Shown: positions 47,009 through 57,579, numbered from the stretch's first letter. The stretch is DNA of 64,000 nt from Polaribacter sp. NJDZ03 (GCF_019263805.1 NZ_CP079195.1:2405001-2469000); one strand, 5' to 3'. Made by a program: numbers and translations. Notes: generated from the letters alone by a model not told the origin.

Positions 47009-49927
47009 ATGAAAAAAAGTACCTTATTTTTTATAACAATGCTATTCTTTTCGGCGGTACTATTTGCCCAAGAAAAGTCTGTTGTTGTTACCGTGGTAGA
47101 TAGTGACCAAGTGCCAATACCAGGTGTAAGTGTTGTTCTTAAAGGAACAACCAAAGGAGGGTCTACAGATTTTGATGGTGTTGTAACCATTAAATTAAGT
47201 TCTGGAGATATTATTGTCGTTTCTTCTCTTGGGTATACAACCAAAGAAGTAACAGTTGCAAATGAACAAAATTTAAAAATTTCTATAAGTGAGAGTTTAA
47301 GTCAATTAGACGAAGTGGTAATTGTTGCTTATGGTACTCAAAAAAGAGAGACTGTAACTTCTTCTGTTGTGCAAATAGACGCAGAAAAATTAGCCGATGT
47401 AACCACTCCAGAAGTAGCATCTATGTTACAAGGTAAAGTTACTGGAGTACAAGTTTTACCTGGTGGTGGATCACCTGGAGCTTCTCCAAGTATTTTAATT
47501 AGAGGTAGATCTTCAATCAACTCTACAAATTCACCATTGTGGGTAGTAGACGGTGTTATTATTGGTAATAGTGATCCTAAATTAAACCCTAATGATGTTG
47601 CTAGTATTTCTGTTTTAAAGGATGCATCTGCAACTGCTTTATACGGTAACAGAGGTGCAAATGGTGTAATTATAGTTACTTCTAAAAGAGGTAAAATAGG
47701 CGCTAAACCACAAGTTAAGGTTTCTTTAAAAAGTGGTGTAAATGTATTTAATCCTGGAAACTTTAGATTAATGAATTCTCAAGAACTATATGATCTTCAT
47801 ACAGAAATAGGGAATCCGAATCCTTGGTTTACAGAAGATTTATTAAATAGAGATTACGATTGGGTAGATGGAGCAACACAAGATGCTTTTGTAAAAGATG
47901 CTTCTATAACTTTTACATCTGCTACAGAAACTCATAATTTATTTATGTCTATGGGGTATTATAATGAACAAGGTACCGTTATAGGAAATGAGCTTGACAG
48001 ATATACTTTCCGTACAAATTTAGATTATAAAATAACCGATAAATTAACGATTAAACCTAAAATCAATTTTGTTTTTGATGGTAGAGATGATACAAGAGAA
48101 GCTAATTTATACGAAGCTTATACAAATATGCCTTGGGACAATCCTTTTGCAGAAGATGGCTCTGTAATAAATGCAAATACTTCTCAAGGAGATGATTGGT
48201 TGGGTAGAGATAAAAGAAACTTTTTCTATGACCGTCAATGGAATTATTCAGACTCACAATCTTTTGACTTGTTTGCAAGTTTCGATTTTGAATACAAACT
48301 AGCTCCAAACTTAACTTTTATATCTACTAATAACTTTAGATATGGAACGTATGAATCTTTTAGCTATACAGATCCAAGATCTAACGGAGGTAAATCTACC
48401 AACGGTTCTATAAGCGATTATACCTATAGAAACTTAACAAGATTTACAAATCAAATGTTAAAATATTCTAACACTTTTAATGATGATCATACTATAAACC
48501 TTTTAGCAGGTTATGAGTATAATGATGGTAGTTCTAAAAACATTACTACTGGGTCTGAAAATGTGGTTGTAAACGGAGAAGTACAAAGTGTTGGTTTAAA
48601 AGCTTCTGTTGCCAATGGTGACGCAAGTGAATTTGCTCAGCAATCTTTCCTATTCTCTGGAGATTATGATTACAAAGGTTTATATTTTGCTAAAGGATCT
48701 GTAAGAGTAGATGGTGCATCTGCATTTGCAAAAGACTACCGTTATGGTACGTTTTATTCTATAGCTGCAGGTTGGAATATTCACAAAGAAGATTTTTTTA
48801 ATATCGATGATATAAATATCTTAAAACTAAGAGCCAGTCATGGTGCAGTTGGTAATCAACCAGGTGGTTTTGGGTATTTAAGTACGTATGATGTTAAATT
48901 TCAATATGCTGGTATTATTGCAGCAAAACCGCTTAGGTTAGGTACCGAAAATTTAACTTGGGAAAAAGCCATTGAAACAAATATTGGTTTAGAGTCTAGA
49001 TTTTTTAATAAAGTAGATTTAGCAGTAGATTTTTATAACAAAGAAAATTCTGGATTACTTTACTACAGAGCATTATCAGACCAAACAGGTTTTAGTGGTA
49101 GGTTTGAAAATATTGGATCTATTACTAACAAAGGTGTTGAATTTTCTTTAGGTGCAGACATCGTAAATAAAGATGATTTTGGAATTAATGTTGGCTTTAA
49201 TGCTAGTTTTAATCAAAATAACATAAAAAAGCTTGCAGATGGTACAGATATCATTAGCGGATCTACCATTCTTAGAGAAGGTGAAGAATTAGGTACTTTC
49301 TACATGAGAAAATGGTTAGGTGTAAACCCAGGTAATGGAGCTCCTGTTTATGAAAAAATCGAAGAAGATGGTACTGTAAGTACTACAGCAGATTATAATG
49401 ATGCTACTGTACAAATTGTAGGAAGTTCTAACCCAGACTTTACAGGTGGTTTTAATACCAATATTAGATATAAAAATTTCACTTTAAGTTCTAACTGGAG
49501 TTTTGCTTACGGAGCAGAATTATACAATTCTTCTCGTAATTTATTTGATTCAGACGGGTATTATTTACAATTTAATCAAATGGTATTGCCAGAAGGTTCT
49601 AGTAGATGGGAAAATCCAGGAGATATTGTTACGCATCCAAAACCTAGAATTGGTGGTTATCCAGGAAGTAACCAAACTTCTTCTCGTTATTTAGAAGACG
49701 GAAGTTATTTAAGATTAAATAATGTTAGAGTTTCTTTTGACATACCAGAAAATGTACTAAGTAAAATTGGTGTAACTGGAGCAAACATCTATTTAACAGG
49801 AGATAACCTAGCTACTTTTACGAAGTTTACAGGTGTAGATCCTACTATTGGAGGAGCTGGTGGTTTTACAGATTTAGGCTACCCTATTCCAAAGCGTTAT
49901 GCATTAGGACTTAATATTACGTTTTAA
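47009..49927 (+). CDS. susC: SusC-like TonB-dependent receptor
   Basis: The 972-residue outer-membrane transporter has a signal peptide, a CarboxypepD_reg domain (IPGVSVVLKGTTKGG), a TonB box/plug region with the hallmark DVASISVLKDASATALYG and a beta-barrel ending LGLNITF. It imports glycan oligosaccharides together with the SusD partner, encoded 18 bp downstream. Confidence 0.96.
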   Translation: MKKSTLFFITMLFFSAVLFAQEKSVVVTVVDSDQVPIPGVSVVLKGTTKGGSTDFDGVVTIKLSSGDIIVVSSLGYTTKEVTVANEQNLKISISESLSQLDEVVIVAYGTQKRETVTSSVVQIDAEKLADVTTPEVASMLQGKVTGVQVLPGGGSPGASPSILIRGRSSINSTNSPLWVVDGVIIGNSDPKLNPNDVASISVLKDASATALYGNRGANGVIIVTSKRGKIGAKPQVKVSLKSGVNVFNPGNFRLMNSQELYDLHTEIGNPNPWFTEDLLNRDYDWVDGATQDAFVKDASITFTSATETHNLFMSMGYYNEQGTVIGNELDRYTFRTNLDYKITDKLTIKPKINFVFDGRDDTREANLYEAYTNMPWDNPFAEDGSVINANTSQGDDWLGRDKRNFFYDRQWNYSDSQSFDLFASFDFEYKLAPNLTFISTNNFRYGTYESFSYTDPRSNGGKSTNGSISDYTYRNLTRFTNQMLKYSNTFNDDHTINLLAGYEYNDGSSKNITTGSENVVVNGEVQSVGLKASVANGDASEFAQQSFLFSGDYDYKGLYFAKGSVRVDGASAFAKDYRYGTFYSIAAGWNIHKEDFFNIDDINILKLRASHGAVGNQPGGFGYLSTYDVKFQYAGIIAAKPLRLGTENLTWEKAIETNIGLESRFFNKVDLAVDFYNKENSGLLYYRALSDQTGFSGRFENIGSITNKGVEFSLGADIVNKDDFGINVGFNASFNQNNIKKLADGTDIISGSTILREGEELGTFYMRKWLGVNPGNGAPVYEKIEEDGTVSTTADYNDATVQIVGSSNPDFTGGFNTNIRYKNFTLSSNWSFAYGAELYNSSRNLFDSDGYYLQFNQMVLPEGSSRWENPGDIVTHPKPRIGGYPGSNQTSSRYLEDGSYLRLNNVRVSFDIPENVLSKIGVTGANIYLTGDNLATFTKFTGVDPTIGGAGGFTDLGYPIPKRYALGLNITF

Positions 49928-49945
49928 TTAAATAAAAATTTAAAC

Positions 49946-51601
49946 ATGAAGAAAATAATATATATATCACTACTAGCAATCACAGCTGTTTTTACATCTT
50001 GTGAATTAGATAGAAGTCCCTTCACAGAAATATCCGCAGATGATTTATTTAAAGATCCTGGAGCCGCCCAATCTGCTACTCTTGGTAATTATTTGTTTTT
50101 AAAGGGTGATAAAGGATATGATGGTTGGTCAGACGATTTACATAGAATGTCTGAATATTCTGGAGATAATGTAATGATAAGTGGTGGAACAACAGATGCC
50201 CTATTTTTCTTTTACAACTACCAAAGAACTCAAAACAACTCAAGAAATAATAGATTTTGGAGTAATTCTTTTAAAGCTATTGTTGGTACAAATAGAGTTA
50301 TAGAGAGCTTAACAGAAGGTAGCTCTGCAGAAGCAGATCAAGTAATTGGAGAAAACTATTACATTAGAGCACTCGTATTTTTCCAAATGGGTAATGTTTT
50401 TGGAAAACCTTATAACCAAGGTGTTTCAAACCTATCAATTCCTTTAAAATTAACTTCGGATATTACAGATTTACCAGACAGAAATACGGTTGGTGAAGTG
50501 TATGACCAAGTAATTGCAGATTTATTAAAAGCAGAAGCTTTAATGAATGAAAACAAAAGTGCTTCTTTTGCTACTAAAGAAGCGGCACAAGCATTATTAT
50601 CTCGTGTATATTTATATATGGAAGATAATACAAAAGCCATAGAATATGCCGATAAAGTAATCAACTCCGGGCGTTATTCACTTTTACCTTCTAGCCGTTT
50701 TGCTGTAATGAATACATTAGCTCCGGCAGAAAACGAAGAGGCAATTTTTTCTATTACTTTAACCAAAGATATTGATATTCCTGGAACTGAAGATTGGTAT
50801 ACAATTGGCTCTTTTTACGCAACGATAGACGGTGTTGGTTGGGGAGAAATGTATGCTTCTCAAACCTATCTAGAATTGGTAAATAAAAATGCAAGTGATT
50901 TAAGAAAAAGTTTTATAGAACCACAATATTTATTAGATGCTAATGGTCAAAAAATTCCGGCGGTATATTGGGTAGATGATACCTATACATACCAATTTAG
51001 ACGTACTACAAATACAGGTGGTGTAATTACTTTACAAGATGATGAAATTACATACCCTTTACTATCTGAAACAGTAGCTGGTAAAACACAACATTACTTT
51101 GTAGGAGCTACCGGACGACAAGATGTAACTTTTGATTTTGATATGGACAAACGAAATGGGTATCCAAAATTCTTTATCCTTAAAGCATCTCAACAAGAAA
51201 ACGATTTACACCTTTGGTCTCCAACAGTATCTCGTTTAGCAGAAATGTACTTAAACAAAGCCGAAGCGTTGGCCAAACAAGGAGCTACACAAGCTGCCCT
51301 AGATGAAGTAAATGTTTTACGTACAAGAGCTACAGTTCCTACATACACAACGAGTACTATTCCTGTAGGAAAATCAATATTAGATGTTGTTTTAGAAGAA
51401 CGTAGATTAGAATTAGCTTATGAAGGTCATAGAAAATTTGATGTATATAGAAATGGAAAAACAATGAATAGAAAGTATCCTGGTACGCACTTAAATAATT
51501 CAAATCCATTTTATGAAATAGAGGCTAATAACAATGTTATTATAGAATTTATTCCGGAACAGCAAATATTAATACAACCAACTTTAATTCAGAATGATTA
51601 G
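49946..51601 (+). CDS. susD: SusD/RagB-like surface glycan-binding lipoprotein
   Basis: The 551-residue lipoprotein (signal with lipobox VFTSC) has the SusD TPR-type fold, with the typical N-terminal DRSPFTEISADDLF, the NRVIESLTEG region and the C-terminal RRLELAYEGHRKFDVYR motif. It forms the lid of the SusC channel and binds the glycan at the cell surface. Confidence 0.95.
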   Translation: MKKIIYISLLAITAVFTSCELDRSPFTEISADDLFKDPGAAQSATLGNYLFLKGDKGYDGWSDDLHRMSEYSGDNVMISGGTTDALFFFYNYQRTQNNSRNNRFWSNSFKAIVGTNRVIESLTEGSSAEADQVIGENYYIRALVFFQMGNVFGKPYNQGVSNLSIPLKLTSDITDLPDRNTVGEVYDQVIADLLKAEALMNENKSASFATKEAAQALLSRVYLYMEDNTKAIEYADKVINSGRYSLLPSSRFAVMNTLAPAENEEAIFSITLTKDIDIPGTEDWYTIGSFYATIDGVGWGEMYASQTYLELVNKNASDLRKSFIEPQYLLDANGQKIPAVYWVDDTYTYQFRRTTNTGGVITLQDDEITYPLLSETVAGKTQHYFVGATGRQDVTFDFDMDKRNGYPKFFILKASQQENDLHLWSPTVSRLAEMYLNKAEALAKQGATQAALDEVNVLRTRATVPTYTTSTIPVGKSILDVVLEERRLELAYEGHRKFDVYRNGKTMNRKYPGTHLNNSNPFYEIEANNNVIIEFIPEQQILIQPTLIQND

Positions 51602-51661
51602 TAAAAAAACCTCACAAGGTATTTTGAAAACGATAATGAAGATTTGGAACACTTAAAATAA

Positions 51662-52243
51662 ATGAAATTTATGAAAACAAAAATCATACAAAGAAAGATA
51701 ACACTCTCTGTGGTTGCATTATTTTCAATTGCCATATTAGCAATTACATATTCTTGCACACCAGATGCAGTACTTATAGACACGAGTCTTAAACTACCTC
51801 CTGTACCTTTAGATACAACAGGTTGGGTAGTTACAAATTACACTAGTCAAGAAGATCAAGACGGAGAAGGAGAAGGAAACGGAAGAGTTTTTAATACGTT
51901 TGATGGTAACCCAGATACCTTTTGGCATACTTGCTGGAATGGTTGTACCGCAGTACCTCCTCATTCTTTTGTTATAGATATGTTATCTGTAAAAGAGATT
52001 AGTGGTATTATTTTTACACAAAGACAATCTCTTTCTAGAAACATTGAAACTTGTTCTATAGAAATTAGTGATGACAATACTACCTGGACTTCTTTAGGCG
52101 AATTTTCTTTAGAAAAAGTAAAAGTAGGACAACAAAAAGAATTAGAAGAAGTAGTTGCTGCTCGTTACATTAGACTGAATGTAATAACAGTTTATGACGG
52201 TTCTAACAACGCTGCTTTAGCTGAGTTTGCACCTTACTTTTAA
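51662..52243 (+). CDS. Discoidin (F5/8 type C) domain lipoprotein
   Basis: The 193-residue product has a signal with lipobox (TYSC, about residue 32) and one discoidin-type carbohydrate-binding domain (about 55-193). Its FWHTCWNG motif recurs in the C-terminal domain of the DUF3472 protein (YWHSCWNG). It is probably an auxiliary surface glycan-binding protein of the PUL. It ends in a hairpin terminator. Confidence 0.85.
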   Translation: MKFMKTKIIQRKITLSVVALFSIAILAITYSCTPDAVLIDTSLKLPPVPLDTTGWVVTNYTSQEDQDGEGEGNGRVFNTFDGNPDTFWHTCWNGCTAVPPHSFVIDMLSVKEISGIIFTQRQSLSRNIETCSIEISDDNTTWTSLGEFSLEKVKVGQQKELEEVVAARYIRLNVITVYDGSNNAALAEFAPYF

Positions 52244-52265
52244 AATATAGTTCCCCCTTTTTTTT

Positions 52266-52297
52266 AAAGCCAAGGCTACATCTTTTGTCTTGGCTTT
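52266..52297 (+). terminator. Terminator or attenuator after the discoidin gene
   Basis: AAAGCCAAG (52266-52274) pairs with CTTGGCTTT (52289-52297). A long T-run precedes it and a short one follows, so it may act as a partial terminator within the PUL. Confidence 0.7.
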
Positions 52298-52337
52298 TAA
52301 ATACCTTTTTTAACTAATTTAATAAACGTAAACAATT

Positions 52338-55300
52338 TTGAGAACCATAGCCCTAAAATATTTAAGCGCACTTGTTATAGTATTTAGTGTTTTTTCATGT
52401 TCTAAATCTGTAGATAGTTTAGGTTCAGAAAAAATGTTTACAAAAGTACCTTCGGATATTTCTGGAGTAACTTTTCAAAATAAAATATTAGAATCAGAAA
52501 GACTGCATTACTATAAATATCAATACATTTATATTGGTGGTGGCGTTGCTGCTGCCGATTTTAATAATGATGGCTTAGAAGATTTATTTTTCACATCCAA
52601 CGTATATCACAATCAATTATTTATCAACAAAGGCAATTTTAAATTTGAAGACATCACCTTAAAAGCTGGTATTGTAAAAAGACCAGGTTTTGATGTAGGT
52701 GTTTCTGTAGCCGATGTTAATAATGATGGTTTCTTAGATATTTATATCAACCGAGCAGGTTGGTACCAAGGAGATGAAAAATTAGCCAATATGTTATACA
52801 TAAATAATGGCGATCTTACTTTTACAGAGCAAGCTCAAAAATATGGTTTAGCAGATACTAATAAATCTATAAATTCTACTTTTTTCGATTATGATAAAGA
52901 TGGAGATTTAGACGTGTATATTGCAAATGCTCCTTCAGATTTTGGTTTAACAGGAAAAATTATAGACTTAGATAAAATTGAAGGAAGCGAACAAACGAAA
53001 AGCTTAAGAGGTAGCGATAGATTGTATCAAAATGATGGAAATGGTCATTTTACTGATGTTTCTAAAGAAGCCGGAATTAAACTAGACATTGGCTTTGGAT
53101 TAAATGCACAAGTTGGCGATTTAAACAATGATGGTTGGGATGACATTTATGTTTCTAACGATTTTATTACGCCAGATTTTGCCTATCTAAATAATGGCAA
53201 TGGTACTTTTACTGAAGCTAGAAATGACTTATTTAAGCACATTTCTTACTATAGTATGGGTAGCGATATTGCAGATATTAATAATGACGGACTCACAGAT
53301 TTAATGGTGTTAGATATGAGTCCCGAAGACTATGTACGTTCTAAAACCACCATGTCTATGATGTCTATAGACCGTTTTCAAGAAATGGTAGATGCAGATT
53401 ATCACCACCAATACATGCACAATGTATTGCAAATAAATAACGGAAATAATACCTATAGCGAAGTCGCTAACATCTCTGGTATAGCAAGTACAGACTGGAG
53501 TTGGTCTACGCTGTTTGCAGATTTCGATTTAGATGGTTATAATGATATTTACGTTACAAATGGTGTGTACAGAGATGTGGTAGATAGAGACACCAACAAA
53601 GAAATTGATGCATATATTAAAGAAAATAAAGCAAAACTAAGTGAAGAAGATTTCTACAAATTCACTCAGAAATTACCACAACAAAAATTAACCAACTACT
53701 TTTTTAAAAACAACCAAAAAGGACAGTTTAGCAACACTACAGAAGATTGGGCAAGTGAAGCACCAACTTTTTCTAACGGAGCAGTTTATGTAGATTTAGA
53801 CAACGATGGCGATTTAGATATTGTTACCAATAATTTAGATGAAGACGCTACTATTCTAAGAAATAACACCAGAGAAACCAGTAATAAAAACTACTTAAAC
53901 ATTAAGTTTAAAGGTTCTGATAAAAACAAATTTGGTGTAGGTACAAAGGTTCAATTATTTCTAAATAACGACGAAATAATTACAAGACAATTAATAAATG
54001 CTAGAGGATATCTTTCTTCTATGTCTAACATTTTAAATTTTGGTATTGGAGAAAACACCACAATTCCAAAGTTAGAAGTTACATGGTATAATGGTAAAAA
54101 ACAGGTTTTAGAGAACGTAAAAGTCAATCAGACTTTAACCATCAATTATGCTGAAAGCTCTGAAATTTCAAAAGTAGAAAAACCAGTAATTACAAAAATA
54201 TTTACAGAAGAAGCTTTTAATTTTTCTCACAAAGAGATTCCGTATAATGATTTTGATAAACAAGTATTGTTACCTCATAAGTTATCTCAAACCGGACCAA
54301 CAATAGCAAAAGCAGACTTAAATAATGATGGTTTAGACGATCTTTTTATAGGAGGTGCCCACCTACAAGAAGCACAATTATTAATTGCTCAAAAAAGTGG
54401 AGGTTATACATCAATTGCAATTGCTGATTTTAAAAAGGATAGCAAATATGAAGATGTTTCTGCTTGCTTTTTTGATGCTGATAATGATGGAGATTTAGAT
54501 GTATATGTGGTTAGCGGAAGTTATGAATTTACAGAAGGATCGGACCTTTTAGAAGATAGATTGTACATCAATAATGGAAATTTTAAATTCAGAAGAAATA
54601 CTACTAAAATTCCATCTATAAAAACAGCAGGTGCTGTTGTAAGAGCTGCCGATTATGATAATGATGGAGACATCGATCTATTTGTAGGAAGTAGAGTTGT
54701 TCCTGATAAATATCCCTACGCTCCTACTTCTTATCTTTTGATAAATGAAAAAGGTGTATTTAAAAATAAAACGGCTACTATTTCTCCAGAATTAGTAACT
54801 ATTGGTATGGTTACAGATGCGCAATGGGCAGATATTGATAATGACAATGATATCGATTTAATTGTTACCGGAGAATGGATGGGGATTGAAGTCTTTGTAA
54901 ATGAAGACGGAAAACTATCTGAAAATAATTCTTATGCTAGTTTATCATCAGCCAAAGGCTGGTGGAATACCATTGTAATTGAAGATATTGATGGTGATGG
55001 AGATAAAGATATTGTTGCTGGTAATTTAGGACTGAATTATAAATTCCATGCTTCTAAAGAAAAATCTTTTCATGTATACACACATGATTTTGACAACAAT
55101 GGTACAGAAGACATTATGTTGGCTAAATACTACAATAACAAACAAGTACCCGTTAGAGGAAAAGGCTGTACTGCACAACAAATGCCTTATTTAAAAGATA
55201 GAATAAAAACCTACAACGAGTTTGCAAGCAAAGACATTGGAGGCATATTAGGTGCTAATTTTTCTGAATCGTTACACTACGAAGTAAACGAATTTCAATC

Positions 55301-55661
55301 TGGAATATTTATAAATGAAGGTGCTGGTAATTTTAATTTTAAGCCATTTCCTTTAGAAGCACAAAGAGCTCCTATAAACAGCATTCTTTTTGATGATTTT
55401 GATGGCGATGAAATTAAAGATCTTTTAATGGCAGGAAATAACCATTTATCAGAAATAGAAACTACGCGTGCAGATAGTGGAATTGGTGTTTTCTTAAAAG
55501 GAAAAAAACAAGGTGAGTTTGAATTTTTTGTAAATACAAAAACTGGTTTTTTTGCTGATAAAGATGTTAGAGCACTAAAAAAAATAAAAACAAATGCCGG
55601 TACATCTGTAATTGTAATCAACAATAATAGCAACCACCAAAAGTATAATACAACCAAATAA
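52338..55661 (+). CDS. FG-GAP/VCBS repeat and ASPIC/UnbV lipoprotein
   Basis: The 1107-residue lipoprotein (start TTG at 52338, lipobox VFSC at about 18-21) has 14 calcium-loop motifs of the D-x-N-x-D-G-x-x-D type: seven before and seven after an ASPIC/UnbV domain (about 517-604, NKFGVGTKVQLFLNNDEI and TWYNGKKQVLENV). This suggests two seven-bladed propellers joined by the ASPIC domain. Such proteins recur next to SusCD pairs in marine Bacteroidota; their function is not known, glycan binding being the usual guess. Confidence 0.88.
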   Translation: MRTIALKYLSALVIVFSVFSCSKSVDSLGSEKMFTKVPSDISGVTFQNKILESERLHYYKYQYIYIGGGVAAADFNNDGLEDLFFTSNVYHNQLFINKGNFKFEDITLKAGIVKRPGFDVGVSVADVNNDGFLDIYINRAGWYQGDEKLANMLYINNGDLTFTEQAQKYGLADTNKSINSTFFDYDKDGDLDVYIANAPSDFGLTGKIIDLDKIEGSEQTKSLRGSDRLYQNDGNGHFTDVSKEAGIKLDIGFGLNAQVGDLNNDGWDDIYVSNDFITPDFAYLNNGNGTFTEARNDLFKHISYYSMGSDIADINNDGLTDLMVLDMSPEDYVRSKTTMSMMSIDRFQEMVDADYHHQYMHNVLQINNGNNTYSEVANISGIASTDWSWSTLFADFDLDGYNDIYVTNGVYRDVVDRDTNKEIDAYIKENKAKLSEEDFYKFTQKLPQQKLTNYFFKNNQKGQFSNTTEDWASEAPTFSNGAVYVDLDNDGDLDIVTNNLDEDATILRNNTRETSNKNYLNIKFKGSDKNKFGVGTKVQLFLNNDEIITRQLINARGYLSSMSNILNFGIGENTTIPKLEVTWYNGKKQVLENVKVNQTLTINYAESSEISKVEKPVITKIFTEEAFNFSHKEIPYNDFDKQVLLPHKLSQTGPTIAKADLNNDGLDDLFIGGAHLQEAQLLIAQKSGGYTSIAIADFKKDSKYEDVSACFFDADNDGDLDVYVVSGSYEFTEGSDLLEDRLYINNGNFKFRRNTTKIPSIKTAGAVVRAADYDNDGDIDLFVGSRVVPDKYPYAPTSYLLINEKGVFKNKTATISPELVTIGMVTDAQWADIDNDNDIDLIVTGEWMGIEVFVNEDGKLSENNSYASLSSAKGWWNTIVIEDIDGDGDKDIVAGNLGLNYKFHASKEKSFHVYTHDFDNNGTEDIMLAKYYNNKQVPVRGKGCTAQQMPYLKDRIKTYNEFASKDIGGILGANFSESLHYEVNEFQSGIFINEGAGNFNFKPFPLEAQRAPINSILFDDFDGDEIKDLLMAGNNHLSEIETTRADSGIGVFLKGKKQGEFEFFVNTKTGFFADKDVRALKKIKTNAGTSVIVINNNSNHQKYNTTK

Positions 55662-55669
55662 ATTTAGCA

Positions 55670-57511
55670 ATGAATATATTAAATAATCAATTTAGAATTA
55701 ATAAAACCTTACTATTATTTACAGTTGTTACATTATCTGTATTTTTATATTGCTCATGCTCTGCTGCAGAAAGTGCCACGCCAGAACCTGTAGACCCTAA
55801 AGATGCTGTAACCAGTTTATCCTTTACTAAAACAATACCAATTGGTTCTAATAGTTGGGTTATTGATAATTTAGCGCAAGATCTAGCAATTATTTCTGCA
55901 GACGGAATTCATAACTGGTCATCAACAGATGATGTAATTCGTACGTACGTAAATACAGGAGCCGGAACTTTAGATGTTGGTTTCAGTGCAAAATCTGAAG
56001 ATGGAACATCAAAAATAAAAGTTACAGTAGGTACTATAACAAAAGAAATTACACTTACCTCTACAGAATATACAACAATAGATGTTGGCTCTTTTACAGT
56101 GCCAGCAGGATATAATTATATAGAAATTAAAGGAATCTCTAAATCTGGTACTTATATTGGCGATATTAACAGCTTACTTTTAGGTGGTTCTGCAATAAGT
56201 TCTACACTTAACTTTAACCCAACAACCAATCAGCATTTTGGTAGAAGAGGTCCTTCTGTTCATTTAAACTACAATCTGCCAGAGAACAAAGAAATTCAAT
56301 ATTTTTATAATGAAGTTACAGTTCCTGTAGGACAAGATAAGTTAGGTTCTTTCTTTATGGTAAATGGGCATGCAGAAGGGTATTTTGGTTTACAAGTAAA
56401 TTCTGATACCGAAAGACGTGTATTATTTTCTATTTGGAGTGCTTTTAGTACAGACGATCCAAACCAAATTCCGGATGATTATAAAGTAACTAGTTTAGGA
56501 CATGGTGCTGGCGTAACGGTTCAAGATTTTGGAAATGAAGGTTCTGGAATACAGAGTTTTAAAAATGTAAATTGGAAAGCAGGAGTTACCTATAAATTAT
56601 TATTAAAAGCAGAACCTTCTACAGAAGTGTCTGGTTCTACAGATTATACAGGATACTTCTTTAATCCTGATACAGCTAAATGGGAGTTAATAGCTTCTTT
56701 AAGAAGACCAAAAACAAGTACCTATATAAAAAGACCTCATTCTTTCTTAGAAAACTTTAACCCAAGTACTGGTTACAAAACAAGACAAGGAGAATACGGA
56801 AATCAATGGGCGTATTCTACTGATAAAATTTGGACAGAAGTTACTACCGCCAAATTTACTGCAGATGCTACTGCAGCCGCAGGAGATAGAGTAGACTTTT
56901 CTGGTGGAGCTAACGGAAATAAATTCTTTTTAAAGAATTGTGGTTTCTTTAATGATACTGTTACTCCGGGTACAACTTTTACGAGAACCGTAAGCGGAAC
57001 AGCGCCAAACATCAATTTTTCTACTTTACCAATACCAACACCACCTACAACAGTAACGGTATCTTTAATTGACAGAAGTAATTGGTCTATTAAAGATTTT
57101 AGTACAGAAGAAGCTGTAGGAGAAGATGGGACAAATAATGGCTTAGCTTCAGATGTATTAGATGGAGATTTAGCAACTTATTGGCATTCTTGTTGGAACG
57201 GAGATTGCGGTACTGCTGCTTATCCGCATCATATTACAATTGATATGGGAACAAGTACAGAAATTGCCGGTTTACAATTTAATCAAAGAGATAATCTTTC
57301 TAGAACAGTGAGCACTATTTCTGTAAGTGTGAGTGTAGATAATACTAATTGGATTGCATTAGGAGATTTTAATTTAGCAAATTCTACTGACAATCAGAAT
57401 ATAGATTTTGAAAATTTACAAACTACAAGATACATTAAAATCTCCATGAATTCTGCTCATGATAATGACCGATTTGGTGCATTAGCAGAAATTAAAGGAT
57501 ATACATATTAG
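55670..57511 (+). CDS. DUF5077-DUF3472-discoidin lipoprotein
   Basis: The 613-residue product has a lipoprotein signal (lipobox LYCSC), an N-terminal DUF5077-like domain (about 45-170, PIGSNSWVIDNLAQ), a DUF3472 domain (about 185-430, GRRGPSVHLNYNLPE and KIWTEVTTAKFTADATA) and a C-terminal discoidin domain (about 470-612, TYWHSCWNGDCG). No catalytic activity is known for DUF3472. It starts 8 bp after the FG-GAP gene, so the two are co-transcribed. It is likely a surface glycan-binding or processing protein of the PUL. Confidence 0.85.
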   Translation: MNILNNQFRINKTLLLFTVVTLSVFLYCSCSAAESATPEPVDPKDAVTSLSFTKTIPIGSNSWVIDNLAQDLAIISADGIHNWSSTDDVIRTYVNTGAGTLDVGFSAKSEDGTSKIKVTVGTITKEITLTSTEYTTIDVGSFTVPAGYNYIEIKGISKSGTYIGDINSLLLGGSAISSTLNFNPTTNQHFGRRGPSVHLNYNLPENKEIQYFYNEVTVPVGQDKLGSFFMVNGHAEGYFGLQVNSDTERRVLFSIWSAFSTDDPNQIPDDYKVTSLGHGAGVTVQDFGNEGSGIQSFKNVNWKAGVTYKLLLKAEPSTEVSGSTDYTGYFFNPDTAKWELIASLRRPKTSTYIKRPHSFLENFNPSTGYKTRQGEYGNQWAYSTDKIWTEVTTAKFTADATAAAGDRVDFSGGANGNKFFLKNCGFFNDTVTPGTTFTRTVSGTAPNINFSTLPIPTPPTTVTVSLIDRSNWSIKDFSTEEAVGEDGTNNGLASDVLDGDLATYWHSCWNGDCGTAAYPHHITIDMGTSTEIAGLQFNQRDNLSRTVSTISVSVSVDNTNWIALGDFNLANSTDNQNIDFENLQTTRYIKISMNSAHDNDRFGALAEIKGYTY

Positions 57512-57536
57512 TTTTTTTTTTTTTTGAATTATGTTT

Positions 57537-57579
57537 GGAATAAAATCTTAAGTACATTTAAGGTTTTATTCCTTTTTTT
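57537..57579 (+). terminator. Terminator of the PUL operon
   Basis: GGAATAAAATCTTAA (57537-57551) pairs with TTTAAGGTTTTATTCC (57557-57572), loop about GTACA, followed by T7. It lies about 25 bp after the stop codon. Confidence 0.85.
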
